Positions 24,618 to 32,899 of a stretch of DNA of 64,000 bases are shown in pieces. The translations under genes and the position numbers were made by a program. The notes beneath the pieces are model-generated. The model was given only the letters and a program-made list of their open reading frames with translations. It made no database searches and had not been told where the DNA came from. This stretch comes from Cyanobacteria bacterium SZAS LIN-3 (GTDB lineage Bacteria; Cyanobacteriota; Vampirovibrionia; Obscuribacterales; Obscuribacteraceae). Position 1 is the stretch's first letter, and each line of letters begins with the position of its first letter. The stretch lies in NCBI GenBank assembly GCA_018266215.1, contig JAFEAV010000022.1, forward strand, positions 1-64,000. Reading direction: 5' to 3'.

Positions 24618-25505
24618 TCAGGACCCACCCTTTTCCCAGGCAGTAAGCCAGTCGAAGAACGCACGAGCCTCCTTCGTGAAAGCAAGGGCGTGCACCAGGC
24701 AGAGTGTCGAACCGGCATAAGTCGAGTAGTTCATCCTGGGTTGGTGACACAAAGTACTGGCCTTATCCAGCACCGATCTACCGTCCTCCCGATCACCGTC
24801 GTAAGCACCGGTAGGCTGACCACCCACCCAGTCGTGATACGCGTAATGACGCATCCAGCCATTGCTCTGGTGATAGTGGCGCCGACGCTGAGCTTGTATG
24901 TTGAGAAGATTTTGCTGCAACTCAACCATATCCCGGTGAAAGTCGGCCGCCAGCAAAGAGGCCCTTTCCAGCCCGGCGATGCCAGCTTCAGTGAAGAGAA
25001 GATCGTCCCCGGTGACAAGCTTGGAGATTTCATCAAACCTGTGGACAATCACCTTAACGGCTGAGGCGGTCTTAGCTGAGAGTCGGTCGCGCTCGAGCCG
25101 ATTGAGTGCTTCTCCCAGGTCTCTGGCGCAGTGACTCAGCAGGCCCACGCTGGAGTCGTATGCGTCGGACATCAATTGTTTGAGATCGGGAAGTTCATCT
25201 TTGTCGATGAGCATCGGCGTGCCACTGTTATCTGAGCCGAGGAAGCCAAGGATGACCCGGCTGTCAAAATACCAGTCCATGCCCTCGTTCACCGTTCGTT
25301 TGCACTTGGTTCGGCAGCGAGCGATAAAGTCCTGCCGCAATTGCTCGCGCGTAACACCGGGTAACTCTGCCATGCGGGAGTGCCAGTCAACAACCAGAAA
25401 TGGCCGGCCGTGCAAGTTTTCGAAAGTCGTATGCAGCCGACGGACCTGGCCGGCGAGGGGATGCTTTAATGCGTGGCTAGCGTTTTTAGATTGCGAAGAG
25501 CTCAT
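24618..25505 (-). CDS. Hypothetical helical protein
   Basis: A 295-residue soluble protein with no family I recognise. It is largely helical with many charged residues; a His/Tyr-rich stretch (RRRHYHQSNGWMRHYAYHDW) lies near residue 208-227. No catalytic signature is clear. The ribosome site is weak. It is monocistronic, with a strong terminator downstream and a structured 500-nt region upstream. Confidence 0.7.
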   Translation of the reverse strand: MSSSQSKNASHALKHPLAGQVRRLHTTFENLHGRPFLVVDWHSRMAELPGVTREQLRQDFIARCRTKCKRTVNEGMDWYFDSRVILGFLGSDNSGTPMLIDKDELPDLKQLMSDAYDSSVGLLSHCARDLGEALNRLERDRLSAKTASAVKVIVHRFDEISKLVTGDDLLFTEAGIAGLERASLLAADFHRDMVELQQNLLNIQAQRRRHYHQSNGWMRHYAYHDWVGGQPTGAYDGDREDGRSVLDKASTLCHQPRMNYSTYAGSTLCLVHALAFTKEARAFFDWLTAWEKGGS

Positions 25506-25602
25506 GTGAAATCTAATTTCTCAGTAACCGTTTGCTGAACATTGTTTAGCGCTGCCGTAAGGCGGCGTATTGATTCTCCACCCTTTACACACAAATCCTG
25601 AA

Positions 25603-25651
25603 CAGACAAGGTCTTCCGCCTCACTGCATGTGAGAAAAAAGACCTTGTCTG
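25603..25651. other. Long inverted repeat upstream of a hypothetical gene
   Basis: A perfect 13-bp inverted repeat (CAGACAAGGTCTT with its complement at 25639-25651) encloses a second stem CTCAC/GTGAG with loop TGCAT. It lies about 100 nt before the minus-strand gene start at 25505. It could be a 5' leader element or a terminator; no T run adjoins the outer stem. Confidence 0.6.
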
Positions 25652-25939
25652 GGCGGTGGAATGTGTAAGTTTTGATACCAGCGGAATGCGTGAAAAGAGT
25701 AGAAGGTGATCTCATGCTAACAGACCTATTTGCTGGTTTAAAACGATTCCAACAGCGCCGCACGACTGACATCGTATTTACCACATGCAAAAGCATCTGA
25801 CATAAATGCAAGAACCGGACGAAGTCGCGCGGCTCTGCAAGCCAATTTCGACCACAAAAGTTGCCGGCGCAATTGTTTCACCAGTGTGAAAAACTGCTGC
25901 CACCGAATTTCCACTGCATGCCGTAGTAAGTTAATCCCA
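25652..25939. other. Intergenic stretch without a supported gene
   Basis: About 290 nt between two hairpins. A minus-strand frame of 96 codons overlaps part of it but has no ribosome site and is Cys/Arg-rich in a way typical of noise. Confidence 0.5.
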
Positions 25940-25990
25940 AAGAGAAAACGCTGAAATCATGCGGATCCGCAGATTAAAGCATTTTCTCTT
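25940..25990 (-). terminator. Nested hairpin, probable terminator of the hydrolase gene
   Basis: AAGAGAAAACGCT pairs with AGCATTTTCTCTT (13 bp, one mismatch), and a perfect 12-nt palindrome TGCGGATCCGCA sits inside. On the minus strand it ends in TTTTCTCTTT, 28 nt after the hydrolase stop. Confidence 0.6.
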
Positions 25991-26017
25991 CCGAGCAGAG
26001 GCAAGTTGCGGACTGTT

Positions 26018-26896
26018 TCATTTGAGGGTCTGAAGAAAAATTTTCAAGCTGTTCACAAATTTTTCGGCGTCGCGCGGATCAACACTGACGTGGCCGGAAT
26101 GTGGGCAAACCACAAATGTCTTGGGCCCTGCAGCTCTGGCAAAAATTTTCTGCGAATGCTTGAGGCCGATGATCGTATCAGCCGCTCCGTGCATCACCAG
26201 TAGTGGCACATGCGGTTGTTCAACAATAGCCACATTATCGAGGGACGGCGATTTTGGGAAAAGCAAGCGGGGATAGATCCTCAAAAACGGCACCTTCTCG
26301 TAGGCAATATCGGGCAGCGAAGAAAAGCCGGATTGCAGGATAAGACCACTGGCGGCACGAACGGTCGAGACATGCGACGCCACTGTCGTACCCAGAGAAA
26401 CCCCGTAGAGCACAATCTGCCGACTGCTGTAACCAAGGGTCTTGGTAACGTAATCGTAGGCATTCTCACCATCCTGGCAAATATGCTCAATCGTGGGTTT
26501 CCCCTGACTGAGCCCAAATCCGCGCGGCTCATAGACAAAAACGGAAGCACCACTGGCAAGCAGGGCCTGGAAAAATTCCAGTCGCTTGGGAATATCACCG
26601 GCATTGCCCGGAAACAAGATATAAATCTTGTCGGCACCGGGCCGCACAAAGAGCCAGCCACGCAACTGATTGCCGTCCTTAGCCGAGAACCAGAGCTGAT
26701 GATTGGGCACGTCGTGAAAAGCATTGAGCGCGGCAATATGAGCGGAGTCACCGCGTTCCTTGTCCGGGTGGAAGAGCTTTGACGTGTAAAGACCGGGGAG
26801 AAATCGCGGAGAAGAAATCACCCAGGCAACGATGATTGCCAGCAGTACGACGGCAATCCGGCGCGCTTTAACGACGCCTCTAAGTTTCTTTGACAT
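26018..26896 (-). CDS. Membrane-anchored alpha/beta hydrolase
   Basis: A 292-residue hydrolase of the ABHD13/BEM46-like type. A basic N-terminus and one membrane anchor (RIAVVLLAIIVAWVISS) precede the fold. Catalytic residues are visible: the nucleophile elbow GVSLG (Ser167), Asp240 in HGAADTII and His269 in HSGHV. An oxyanion-type loop LFPGNAG lies at 94-100. It should hydrolyse an ester or similar bond at the membrane; the substrate is unknown. A 50-residue membrane protein gene lies 48 nt upstream on the same strand and may share its transcript. Confidence 0.88.
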   Translation of the reverse strand: MSKKLRGVVKARRIAVVLLAIIVAWVISSPRFLPGLYTSKLFHPDKERGDSAHIAALNAFHDVPNHQLWFSAKDGNQLRGWLFVRPGADKIYILFPGNAGDIPKRLEFFQALLASGASVFVYEPRGFGLSQGKPTIEHICQDGENAYDYVTKTLGYSSRQIVLYGVSLGTTVASHVSTVRAASGLILQSGFSSLPDIAYEKVPFLRIYPRLLFPKSPSLDNVAIVEQPHVPLLVMHGAADTIIGLKHSQKIFARAAGPKTFVVCPHSGHVSVDPRDAEKFVNSLKIFLQTLK

Positions 26897-26944
26897 ACAA
26901 AAACGTTTATGGTGTTAAAAATTCGAGCTTGCTTTCCCGGCTGA

Positions 26945-27097
26945 TCAGCCCTTGCGGAAAGCGCTCACAAAAGCCCAGAAAACACCGGCCTCGATAATGA
27001 GTACGAGGGCCTTGGACCAGTTGTTGTAAGGCACGTAGGCCTCAACGACAAGCAACGCCACGGCGCATACGCCCATGACGGTAATTTCTCGTTTCAT
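26945..27097 (-). CDS. Very small two-helix membrane protein
   Basis: A 50-residue reading frame with ATG start and TGA stop. Two hydrophobic segments (ITVMGVCAVALLVVEAYV and ALVLIIEAGVFWAFVSAF) are joined by PYNNWSK, and the ends are basic (MKRE, FRKG). This composition is far from random and supports a real gene despite the lack of a clear ribosome site. It lies just upstream of the membrane-anchored hydrolase on the same strand. Function unknown. Confidence 0.55.
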   Translation of the reverse strand: MKREITVMGVCAVALLVVEAYVPYNNWSKALVLIIEAGVFWAFVSAFRKG

Positions 27098-27266
27098 AAA
27101 TAAATGGGGTTTAGTTGATTGAATCCTGGGAGTCGGAAGAAAGAGTTTATAGAAACACCTTACGGCCTCGGACGGTCACGACAAACCCTTGGCAGGCCAA
27201 AACACACGCCCTGAGCGGCAATACGCCTGAGCCAGTTGAGTAGCTTTAGAGCTGGCGCAACCGGCG

Positions 27267-27497
27267 CTAGCGACCGCTGCGACCGGCCTGATGCCCATGG
27301 GAAGATTTTGCCGCATTATCAGCCTTCACCTGGCGACTGTTTTCAACAGCCCGGTGACGGTCGCGACAGATCTCGCGATTGAGCCGGCTGTCACTGGTCA
27401 GGACAATGTGCCGGTGAGAGTGAAAATCCCAGGCCACGGCCGGCAGCGCAAACGCAGACAAACAGAGAAGTGCGCCCAGAGTAAGATAGGCATTCAT
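27267..27497 (-). CDS. Small secreted His/Arg-rich protein
   Basis: A 76-residue protein with a clear Sec signal peptide (LTLGALLCLSAFALPAVA, likely cut before WDF). The mature part is short, basic and His-rich (HSHRH; SSHGHQ), which might bind metals. A start nine codons earlier would spoil the signal peptide n-region and is rejected. Ribosome site weak. Function unknown. Confidence 0.6.
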   Translation of the reverse strand: MNAYLTLGALLCLSAFALPAVAWDFHSHRHIVLTSDSRLNREICRDRHRAVENSRQVKADNAAKSSHGHQAGRSGR

Positions 27498-27599
27498 GTT
27501 TGAGTTCACTGTCCGGCACCTCACAGCACAAACTGCTCACACTGCATACTCTGCTCTATTTCCGTGAGCGATTCGTGAGGATCAGACCGGCCCTGACCC

Positions 27600-28601
27600 T
27601 TATTTTTCCTGCAGGGCATACCCCAGATAAATAGGCTGAACAATGCCCTGATCGAAGAAGCGATACTGTCCGCAATTGTGACAGATGGAGGAGTTCGGCT
27701 TCTGTTCGACACCGCATGACGAGCAACTGAGATTGGCTTTTTCGGTCGGCACCGCCGTCAGGACAGCCTGTTTCAGCGGCTGAAACTCCGACGGGGCAGC
27801 GACTTTATTGCCGGACTGGCGCAAATTGGATTTGTCCACACCCTCGATTGTCTGCACCAGATGAGTGTCCAGACTCTTCCATTTGATGCCGACATTCATG
27901 GTCTTCTTGTAGCGGGCGCGATCATCAGCGCGCATCTTCTGCAGTTTTTTATCGAGAAAATCAAACACCGCCCCCATCAAAACAAAGACGAGCAAAGCGA
28001 TTTTGGGAATGTGCGTGCCGCCGCCATCCAGAATCAGATTGACGCCCATGAGGCCGATGATGACATAGGCGATCAAAGGCACCCGCGGATTGGCCTGGAG
28101 CCAGGTATGCATAGGGGCGTGGAAAAGCATGATGCAAACCGAGGCGCTGACCATGGCAGCCACAGCCAGATTGAAACTGCTGGTCATGGCCACAGCGGCA
28201 ATAACAGTATCCAGAGAGAGAAATGCATCGGCAATGAGAAAACTAAAGAGACTCGTGGGCTTGCGCTTTTGTCTGGAAACATTGCCAAGTCGCTGCGGCA
28301 CCCGGCCGCGCAGGTAGTTAAAAAACAGTCCCACAGCAACAATAATCAAGAACAAACCGGCGAACTGCTCGGCGATGTTGTGCGTAGCTGCTGTGGAAAC
28401 AGCCTTAAAATTTGCCAGAGCATGAAAGAGGAAATAGACCAGTCCCACGCGCACACCCAGGGCCATTGCGTGCGGTACCTGCCCTCTACACCAGGGTGTA
28501 TCGGGCAGGCCTGCCGCGGCCTCCTGTAGGGCCGTAAGGTTGTCTATCTCCAGCACTCCTTCCAGGAGCAGAAGGGCGATAAAAAGCAAGAACATTTCCA
28601 T
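27600..28601 (-). CDS. TerC-family membrane protein with C-terminal zinc ribbon
   Basis: A 333-residue protein with about seven membrane helices. The TerC signature is seen as the acidic pair motif EGVLEIDNLTALQEA near the start and LIADAFLSLDTVIAAVAM in the centre; TerC proteins are linked to metal-ion homeostasis at the membrane and metalation of exported proteins. After the last helix a cytosolic tail of about 120 residues ends in a zinc ribbon, CSSC then CHNC (Cys293, 296, 307, 310), which I do not know from ordinary TerC proteins. The start is chosen at the ATG opening the first helix; an upstream in-frame codon exists. Monocistronic. Confidence 0.8.
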   Translation of the reverse strand: MEMFLLFIALLLLEGVLEIDNLTALQEAAAGLPDTPWCRGQVPHAMALGVRVGLVYFLFHALANFKAVSTAATHNIAEQFAGLFLIIVAVGLFFNYLRGRVPQRLGNVSRQKRKPTSLFSFLIADAFLSLDTVIAAVAMTSSFNLAVAAMVSASVCIMLFHAPMHTWLQANPRVPLIAYVIIGLMGVNLILDGGGTHIPKIALLVFVLMGAVFDFLDKKLQKMRADDRARYKKTMNVGIKWKSLDTHLVQTIEGVDKSNLRQSGNKVAAPSEFQPLKQAVLTAVPTEKANLSCSSCGVEQKPNSSICHNCGQYRFFDQGIVQPIYLGYALQEK

Positions 28602-28914
28602 TTTTTTTGACCACTGTTTGATTGGGCCCGACTCGCTTCGCGTGACCCGGACGATCACTCGAAAGCAACACTTTAAACTGACTACTTAGATGACTGATTG
28701 ACTGCGGACCACCGGTCCAGGATGCCTCATTTGCCTCGCCATCGGCGCCGACAACTGCTTTCAGCATACGCCCGCCGCCGCCGGCTGCATAGGGCACTTC
28801 TTGTATGGCGCCCAACAAAACCGATTAAGGCTTTGTGAATCTTGCCGCATCAGGAATGGAAATCTCGGGTAAACCCAATTTTTTTACCCGGCCCGGATTT
28901 GCTATCTTCGATGT
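28602..28914. other. Divergent intergenic region
   Basis: About 310 nt between the TerC-like gene (minus) and a small membrane gene (plus). It contains a small stem CGGGTAAA/TTTACCCG at 28866-28890. I see no gene and no convincing promoter pair. Confidence 0.5.
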
Positions 28915-29214
28915 ATGAGACTGCCGTTCAACAAACATTTTGCTTACACGTGCATCGTGCGCCCCGTGGCCAAGGTCATCATCTGGCTGCCGCTGGCCTC
29001 GGTGCTCTTGCTCGCCGGCGGGCCACTGGCGCTGATAGTCAGTTTCCTCATATTTCTGGCCATCGTTGGTAACCTGATTTTCTCCTTCCCCAAATCACCA
29101 CTGGAAAAAAGCCGCCTGACGAATCTCATCGCACGCCAGGGCTATGATAATCGGGCTCCTATTATGCCTTTTAGTATAAACGGACAAAAAAGAGATCGCT
29201 TTCAAAAGCCATAA
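28915..29214 (+). CDS. Small membrane protein
   Basis: A 99-residue protein. A continuous hydrophobic region from about 18 to 57 (VIIWLPLASVLLLAGG, LALIVSFLIFLAIVGNLIF) forms two helices in a hairpin; the C-terminal 40 residues are basic and soluble. There is no clear ribosome site; an ATG 4 nt upstream is in another frame. Function unknown. Confidence 0.6.
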   Translation: MRLPFNKHFAYTCIVRPVAKVIIWLPLASVLLLAGGPLALIVSFLIFLAIVGNLIFSFPKSPLEKSRLTNLIARQGYDNRAPIMPFSINGQKRDRFQKP

Positions 29215-29225
29215 GCAGCCTCACG

Positions 29226-29285
29226 CCTGACCCATAAACATTCCCTCTTCCTCGCAACAACGAGTGGAATGGTCATGGGCCAGAC
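29226..29285. terminator. Imperfect long hairpin between converging genes
   Basis: CATTCC at 29239-29244 pairs with GGAATG at 29266-29271, with an inner CTCG/CGAG and an outer CCTGACCCA/TGGGCCAG arm. It lies between two converging genes, which fits a shared terminator, though T runs are short. Confidence 0.45.
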
Positions 29286-29300
29286 GGTTTTGGCGGCGCC

Positions 29301-30416
29301 TCAGAAGGTGATCGTCAGGCGACAGCGGCCAATCAAACGGTCGGCCATGCCGTAATAGATGTCGAACACGTTCTCACCGAGATCGGGGCGAGCCACGATG
29401 CCGGTGGGGAAGACCACGTTGTTGACGATGCCTTCCAGCTCCTCCTTGGTCTCGGGCTTGAACAGCGGCTCGGGCGAGACGTAGTGGAGTTTGTGCAGGT
29501 CGTTGAGATCGTGAATCATCAAGCCGCCGGCATAGCGACTGTGATACTTCCCGTCCTCGCCCATGAACTGGTCGACGCCGTGGAAGATTTCCAACCAGCC
29601 CTGCTGCAGACGAATCGGAGCGGTACCGCCGCCGACTTTGAAGTGACCCCAGGGCAGGGTGGGTTCCAGCACGACACGCGACTCGGCGACGGCGAGCACG
29701 TTGCGGATGTCCTCAAGCACGGGTGCCAGAGGGATGTAAGCGATGCGGACACACTGGCGCTTGCTCGGGGCCGCCTTGAGGGTGGTTTGCACCGCATCGA
29801 GACCATCGGCCGGCGCCAGGTTCGGCATCGGACGATGAAGCAGGGCCAGGCTCAGAGTCTTGTCGGGCGAAAGCACGACATCGGGGAAAAACGCCGCATC
29901 CTTGTCGTCCTTGGCCAGGCCAAATTCGTCGGGGATGCGCAAGAGGCCGAGGCGCTGCCACTTGTAACCATCTCGGGACATGGCCACGGCGATGCGCGGT
30001 CCATCGAAGCCGAAGGCGGTGTAGCAGAGCAAGTAGCAGTCGAGCACGGGGACAAAGGTCACGCGAGGGTCTTCGCAGCCTTCACCACCGACCATCTCGG
30101 ATACGCCCTGGGCGTTGACCCGACGACGACGCTCGTAGCGCGACTGGGGGACCAGGGCGAAACCGACGCGTTCGAAAGGCGCCTCAACGCCATCGACCAT
30201 GAGCGGTTTGCCATCGAGCCAGGGTTGACGAAGCATCTCGAGACGAGATTGATTGCCGTGGGCAACCGACCGCATCATCATCACGAGATTGCCCTTGCGG
30301 TCCTGGTAGATGGCAGGGTTGAGAACTCCCTCGGCTTGATAACGGCCGTTGGGAGCGGCGACTACGCCGAGTCGCTCAATTTTGGTCGTGAGACCGGTGA
30401 TATTAGAGTTTTGCAC
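29301..30416 (-). CDS. GH130-like glycosidase/phosphorylase
   Basis: A 371-residue five-bladed-propeller type enzyme. Motifs of GH130 (beta-mannoside and related phosphorylases or hydrolases) are visible in order: EGVLNPAIYQDRKG, GGEGCEDPRVTFV with the acidic ED-PR block, YLLCYTAFGFDGPRIAVAMSRDGYKW, KDAAFFPDVV and ALLHRPMP. It would act on beta-linked mannosides or similar glycans; the exact substrate is not readable. No signal peptide, so cytosolic. The GTG start is fixed by AGGAGG 9 nt upstream; a longer frame to 30524 lacks such support. It is divergent from a cPRD-like gene and has the C/G-ending codon style of the first 7 kb. Confidence 0.82.
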   Translation of the reverse strand: MQNSNITGLTTKIERLGVVAAPNGRYQAEGVLNPAIYQDRKGNLVMMMRSVAHGNQSRLEMLRQPWLDGKPLMVDGVEAPFERVGFALVPQSRYERRRRVNAQGVSEMVGGEGCEDPRVTFVPVLDCYLLCYTAFGFDGPRIAVAMSRDGYKWQRLGLLRIPDEFGLAKDDKDAAFFPDVVLSPDKTLSLALLHRPMPNLAPADGLDAVQTTLKAAPSKRQCVRIAYIPLAPVLEDIRNVLAVAESRVVLEPTLPWGHFKVGGGTAPIRLQQGWLEIFHGVDQFMGEDGKYHSRYAGGLMIHDLNDLHKLHYVSPEPLFKPETKEELEGIVNNVVFPTGIVARPDLGENVFDIYYGMADRLIGRCRLTITF

Positions 30417-30923
30417 GTCAAATGACCTCCTAGCTGCACCTTGCAGCTTTACGACTTGGCTTGCATAAAACACAGCGTGAGCTTCCGCCGTCAAAACATT
30501 TGACGAAAGAATCGAGAAACTCATGATGGGGCTTATGTAAGCTGGGTTTTAGAGAGTTTGTTGTTGCGAATTACGGTGGAAGAGACCTTGAGCCTACACG
30601 GGAGGCCCGTGGATTCAAAATCTAAGAGCCTCCAGCTACGTGGGATCCGGGTCGATCAGGCAATGTTGACCATTGCGCCACCTAGCGCACAGAGAGAGCG
30701 AAAGACATTAGCGCGAGAGCTACTAAGACCTGTAAGGCTAAAATTTCGCGGATCTCGTGACTTAATTCAGTCTCATTTGTTAGCTTATAGTCCTACACTT
30801 TCCTCATCTGCTTTCAATTTTTTCAAAAAGCCACAAATTTCATTCACCACCGCGTATCCGCCGCCACAGACAATTTTCACTTTGTCGACCGCGGCGTCAC
30901 GCCCTGAACCCAAAGGAGGCGCT
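30417..30923. other. Long divergent leader region without a gene
   Basis: About 500 nt between the GH130-like gene and the cPRD-like gene. A frame stays open on the plus strand through much of it, but it lacks a ribosome site and its composition is unlike the neighbouring genes. Hairpins are present: CACGGG/CCCGTG near 30598-30612 and GCAATG/CATTGC near 30660-30677. I looked for a tRNA or tmRNA here and could not close an acceptor stem. Confidence 0.5.
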
Positions 30924-31223
30924 ATGACCACTGCACTCTTGATCGACGATATGCGCCACATCGATGGGGCCCACATCGTCCGCAACTTCAACGACGGCAT
31001 CGCCGCTCTGCAATCGCAGCACTGGGACGTCCTCTACCTCGACCACGACCTGGCGGACTTCTCCGGCCCCGACGGCCGCGAGATGACCGGTTACGACGTG
31101 ATGTGCTGGATCGAGGCCAATCCCGAGCACCTGCCCGGCCAGATCATCATCGTCTCCAGCAACGCCAGCGGGCGTCCGCGCATGCAGATGGTGATCAACA
31201 AGCTCTACGGCAGGAGTTACTGA
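30924..31223 (+). CDS. Cyclic-phosphate-processing receiver-like (cPRD) protein
   Basis: A 99-residue single-domain receiver-like protein. ALLIDDMRH gives the paired acidic residues after strand 1, LYLDHDLAD the central Asp cluster after strand 3, and MTGYDVMCWIEAN followed by IIIVSSNASGR the later part of the fold. This pattern matches the cyclic-phosphate processing receiver domain family as I recall it, which is related to response-regulator receivers but carries a His in the LDHDL motif. No output domain. AAAGGAGG with a 5-nt spacer fixes the start. It is divergent from the GH130-like gene. A role in a nucleotide- or RNA-end-processing step is suggested only by the family name. Confidence 0.75.
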   Translation: MTTALLIDDMRHIDGAHIVRNFNDGIAALQSQHWDVLYLDHDLADFSGPDGREMTGYDVMCWIEANPEHLPGQIIIVSSNASGRPRMQMVINKLYGRSY

Positions 31224-31251
31224 CGTTGTAAACCACAGACCGATCCGAAGT

Positions 31252-31287
31252 CCCGGGACCACAAGCTCGCCAGAGCCTGGTCCCGGG
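31252..31287 (+). terminator. Inverted repeat after the cPRD-like gene
   Basis: CCCGGGACCA (31252-31261) pairs perfectly with TGGTCCCGGG (31278-31287). No T run follows, so termination is uncertain. The next 190 nt are A/T-rich; TTGTCG and TAAAAT at 31381-31410 (18-nt spacer) may be the promoter of the thioesterase gene. Confidence 0.5.
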
Positions 31288-31480
31288 CTTCCCGGCCGTG
31301 GTCAATGTGCTGCATTCTGGGCTCGTTTCATTTTGGTCTTTTATACTACGCGCTTTAGTATTACATTATAGATTCCAGTATTGTCGCCGGGACTAAAACA
31401 GCGATAAAATCTGCATTCAGTAAAGGGCCGACTCGCTCCAAAACTTTCGGCAAACTCATAACCTGACAGGGACCAGCACC

Positions 31481-31930
31481 TTGAATACAAGCAACAGAAA
31501 CCAAACACTTGCCCAATCAGTCGCCGATGAGATGCTGAAACTGGACAAGCATGCGCAACATCTGGGCATCCAACTGAAGGAAGTCAGCGGCGGCTACAGC
31601 GAACTGACAATGGTCGTCCGGGACGACATGGTCAACGGTCTGGGCATCTGTCACGGCGGCGTCACCTTCGCCCTGGCTGATACGGCTTTCGCCCTGGCCT
31701 GCAACTCCCGCAATCAGCGCACCCTGGCTTTCAACTGCACTATCACCTACAGCGCCCCCGCCCACGTCGGAGATGTGCTCACGGCCGTGGCGCAAGAACA
31801 GGTTTTGAACGGCAAAACAGGCATCTATGACGTTGTGATCATGAACCAGCACCTGGAAAAAATAGTCATGTTCCGTGGCGTCTCCTACCGCACCCGTCAG
31901 CAAATCGTCAGCGGCCTCCGGGGCAGTTAG
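31481..31930 (+). CDS. PaaI-type hotdog-fold acyl-CoA thioesterase
   Basis: A 149-residue hotdog protein. NGLGICHGGVTFALADTAFALACN is the PaaI hallmark in which the HGG and the following Ala-Asp line the CoA thioester site, followed by FNCTITYSAPAHVGDVLTAVA. These enzymes hydrolyse aryl- or hydroxyphenylacetyl-CoA; no other phenylacetate-degradation gene lies nearby, so the physiological substrate is open. It begins at TTG, with CAGGGA about 9 nt upstream. The next gene begins 6 nt after its stop, suggesting a shared transcript with the TPR/VWA genes. Confidence 0.88.
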   Translation: MNTSNRNQTLAQSVADEMLKLDKHAQHLGIQLKEVSGGYSELTMVVRDDMVNGLGICHGGVTFALADTAFALACNSRNQRTLAFNCTITYSAPAHVGDVLTAVAQEQVLNGKTGIYDVVIMNQHLEKIVMFRGVSYRTRQQIVSGLRGS

Positions 31931-31936
31931 GCTTGC

Positions 31937-32899
31937 ATGCGCAGGCTCGCCGCTATCGCCGTCGGCCTCGCTCTTGCAACAGGATCTGCACTGGGTCTTG
32001 AGCCCCTTTCCGTCAACTACGACACCATGACCTCTGAATACAACAGGGGCGACTATCTCATGGCCGAAGAGATTGGTCGGCGCATCCTCACCGTCCAACC
32101 GAGCAATCTTGGGGTCCACTACCTGCTCGGCAATATTCACGTCCGTTACGGCCGCTATGACCAGGCCATGGCTGAATATAAATACTGCGTCCAGCACGGT
32201 TCCGGCTCGCAAATCGGCAAAAATTCCGAACGAGCTCTGGAGCAGATAAGCAAACACCGCAATCAGCAAGAAACAGATAAAAGCCCTACAGCTGACACCA
32301 CCCGCGGTGTCGCATCCCCGCTGCCGCCGACCGGCCCGGCAGCGCAAGCCGAGAGCCCGGACAAAGTTGACCTGCAAACCCTGGAATACAAAGAGCGCTT
32401 GCTCAAGGAAGGCGCCGACTTGATTGCGGCAAACAGGGTTAAACTGCAAAGACAAATAGAAGCTATTCAGCGCCAGGCCGAGCAGGCCATAGACGATCTC
32501 GACGACGACTTGAACGGAAACGGCCGCGGCGGGCCACCGGGACACATGCAGGAAAAACAACGTCTGCAAAGCAATGCCGCCGAACGCATCAAGTCACTCA
32601 AGGAAAACGCCGCCGCAGAAGAGCAGAAAATCACCGCTTACTACCAGGCGCAGGTAGATGCAATAACCGCCAGAAAAGGCGATCTCAGCTCGCAAACAAG
32701 CCGGGGCAATGGGGATGTGCGGCTGGAGCAAAAAGGCAGCGGATTGTTTGTGCGCAACTACATCAACTACCACGGCGAACTGCCGCCGCCTCCCCCTATT
32801 CCCGAATTGCAAGCAACAGCCAGAGGCTTGCAGCCTGCGTCGGCCAGGGCCAGGTCAAAATCAAAAACCAGTAAACACACCGGAGCAACGGGCAAATGA
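31937..32899 (+). CDS. Secreted TPR and coiled-coil protein
   Basis: A 320-residue exported protein: signal peptide (AAIAVGLALATGSALG), a TPR-like pair at about 28-100 (YNRGDYLMAEEIGRRIL; YGRYDQAMAEYKYCV), a Pro/Thr linker, a charged coiled coil at about 145-255 and a Pro-rich, basic tail. Its stop overlaps the start of the VWA gene (ATGA). The same N-terminal arrangement recurs in the first 280 residues of the gene two places downstream. Probably part of a periplasmic or surface complex with the VWA protein; that is inferred from coupling. Confidence 0.8.
   Translation: MRRLAAIAVGLALATGSALGLEPLSVNYDTMTSEYNRGDYLMAEEIGRRILTVQPSNLGVHYLLGNIHVRYGRYDQAMAEYKYCVQHGSGSQIGKNSERALEQISKHRNQQETDKSPTADTTRGVASPLPPTGPAAQAESPDKVDLQTLEYKERLLKEGADLIAANRVKLQRQIEAIQRQAEQAIDDLDDDLNGNGRGGPPGHMQEKQRLQSNAAERIKSLKENAAAEEQKITAYYQAQVDAITARKGDLSSQTSRGNGDVRLEQKGSGLFVRNYINYHGELPPPPPIPELQATARGLQPASARARSKSKTSKHTGATGK

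Noticed and set aside
25521..25811. 96-codon minus-strand frame
   Set aside because: It runs through the strong inverted repeat, lacks a ribosome site and has noise-like composition.
25603..25990. Insertion sequence or CRISPR remnant
   Set aside because: No transposase, no target duplication, and the inverted repeats differ from each other and are not regularly spaced.
30583..30690. Possible tRNA or tmRNA-like fold (TTCAAAA anticodon-like loop, GGATCC/GGTCGATC arm)
   Set aside because: I could not pair an acceptor stem or find D and T arms at correct spacing; reported only as structured non-coding sequence.
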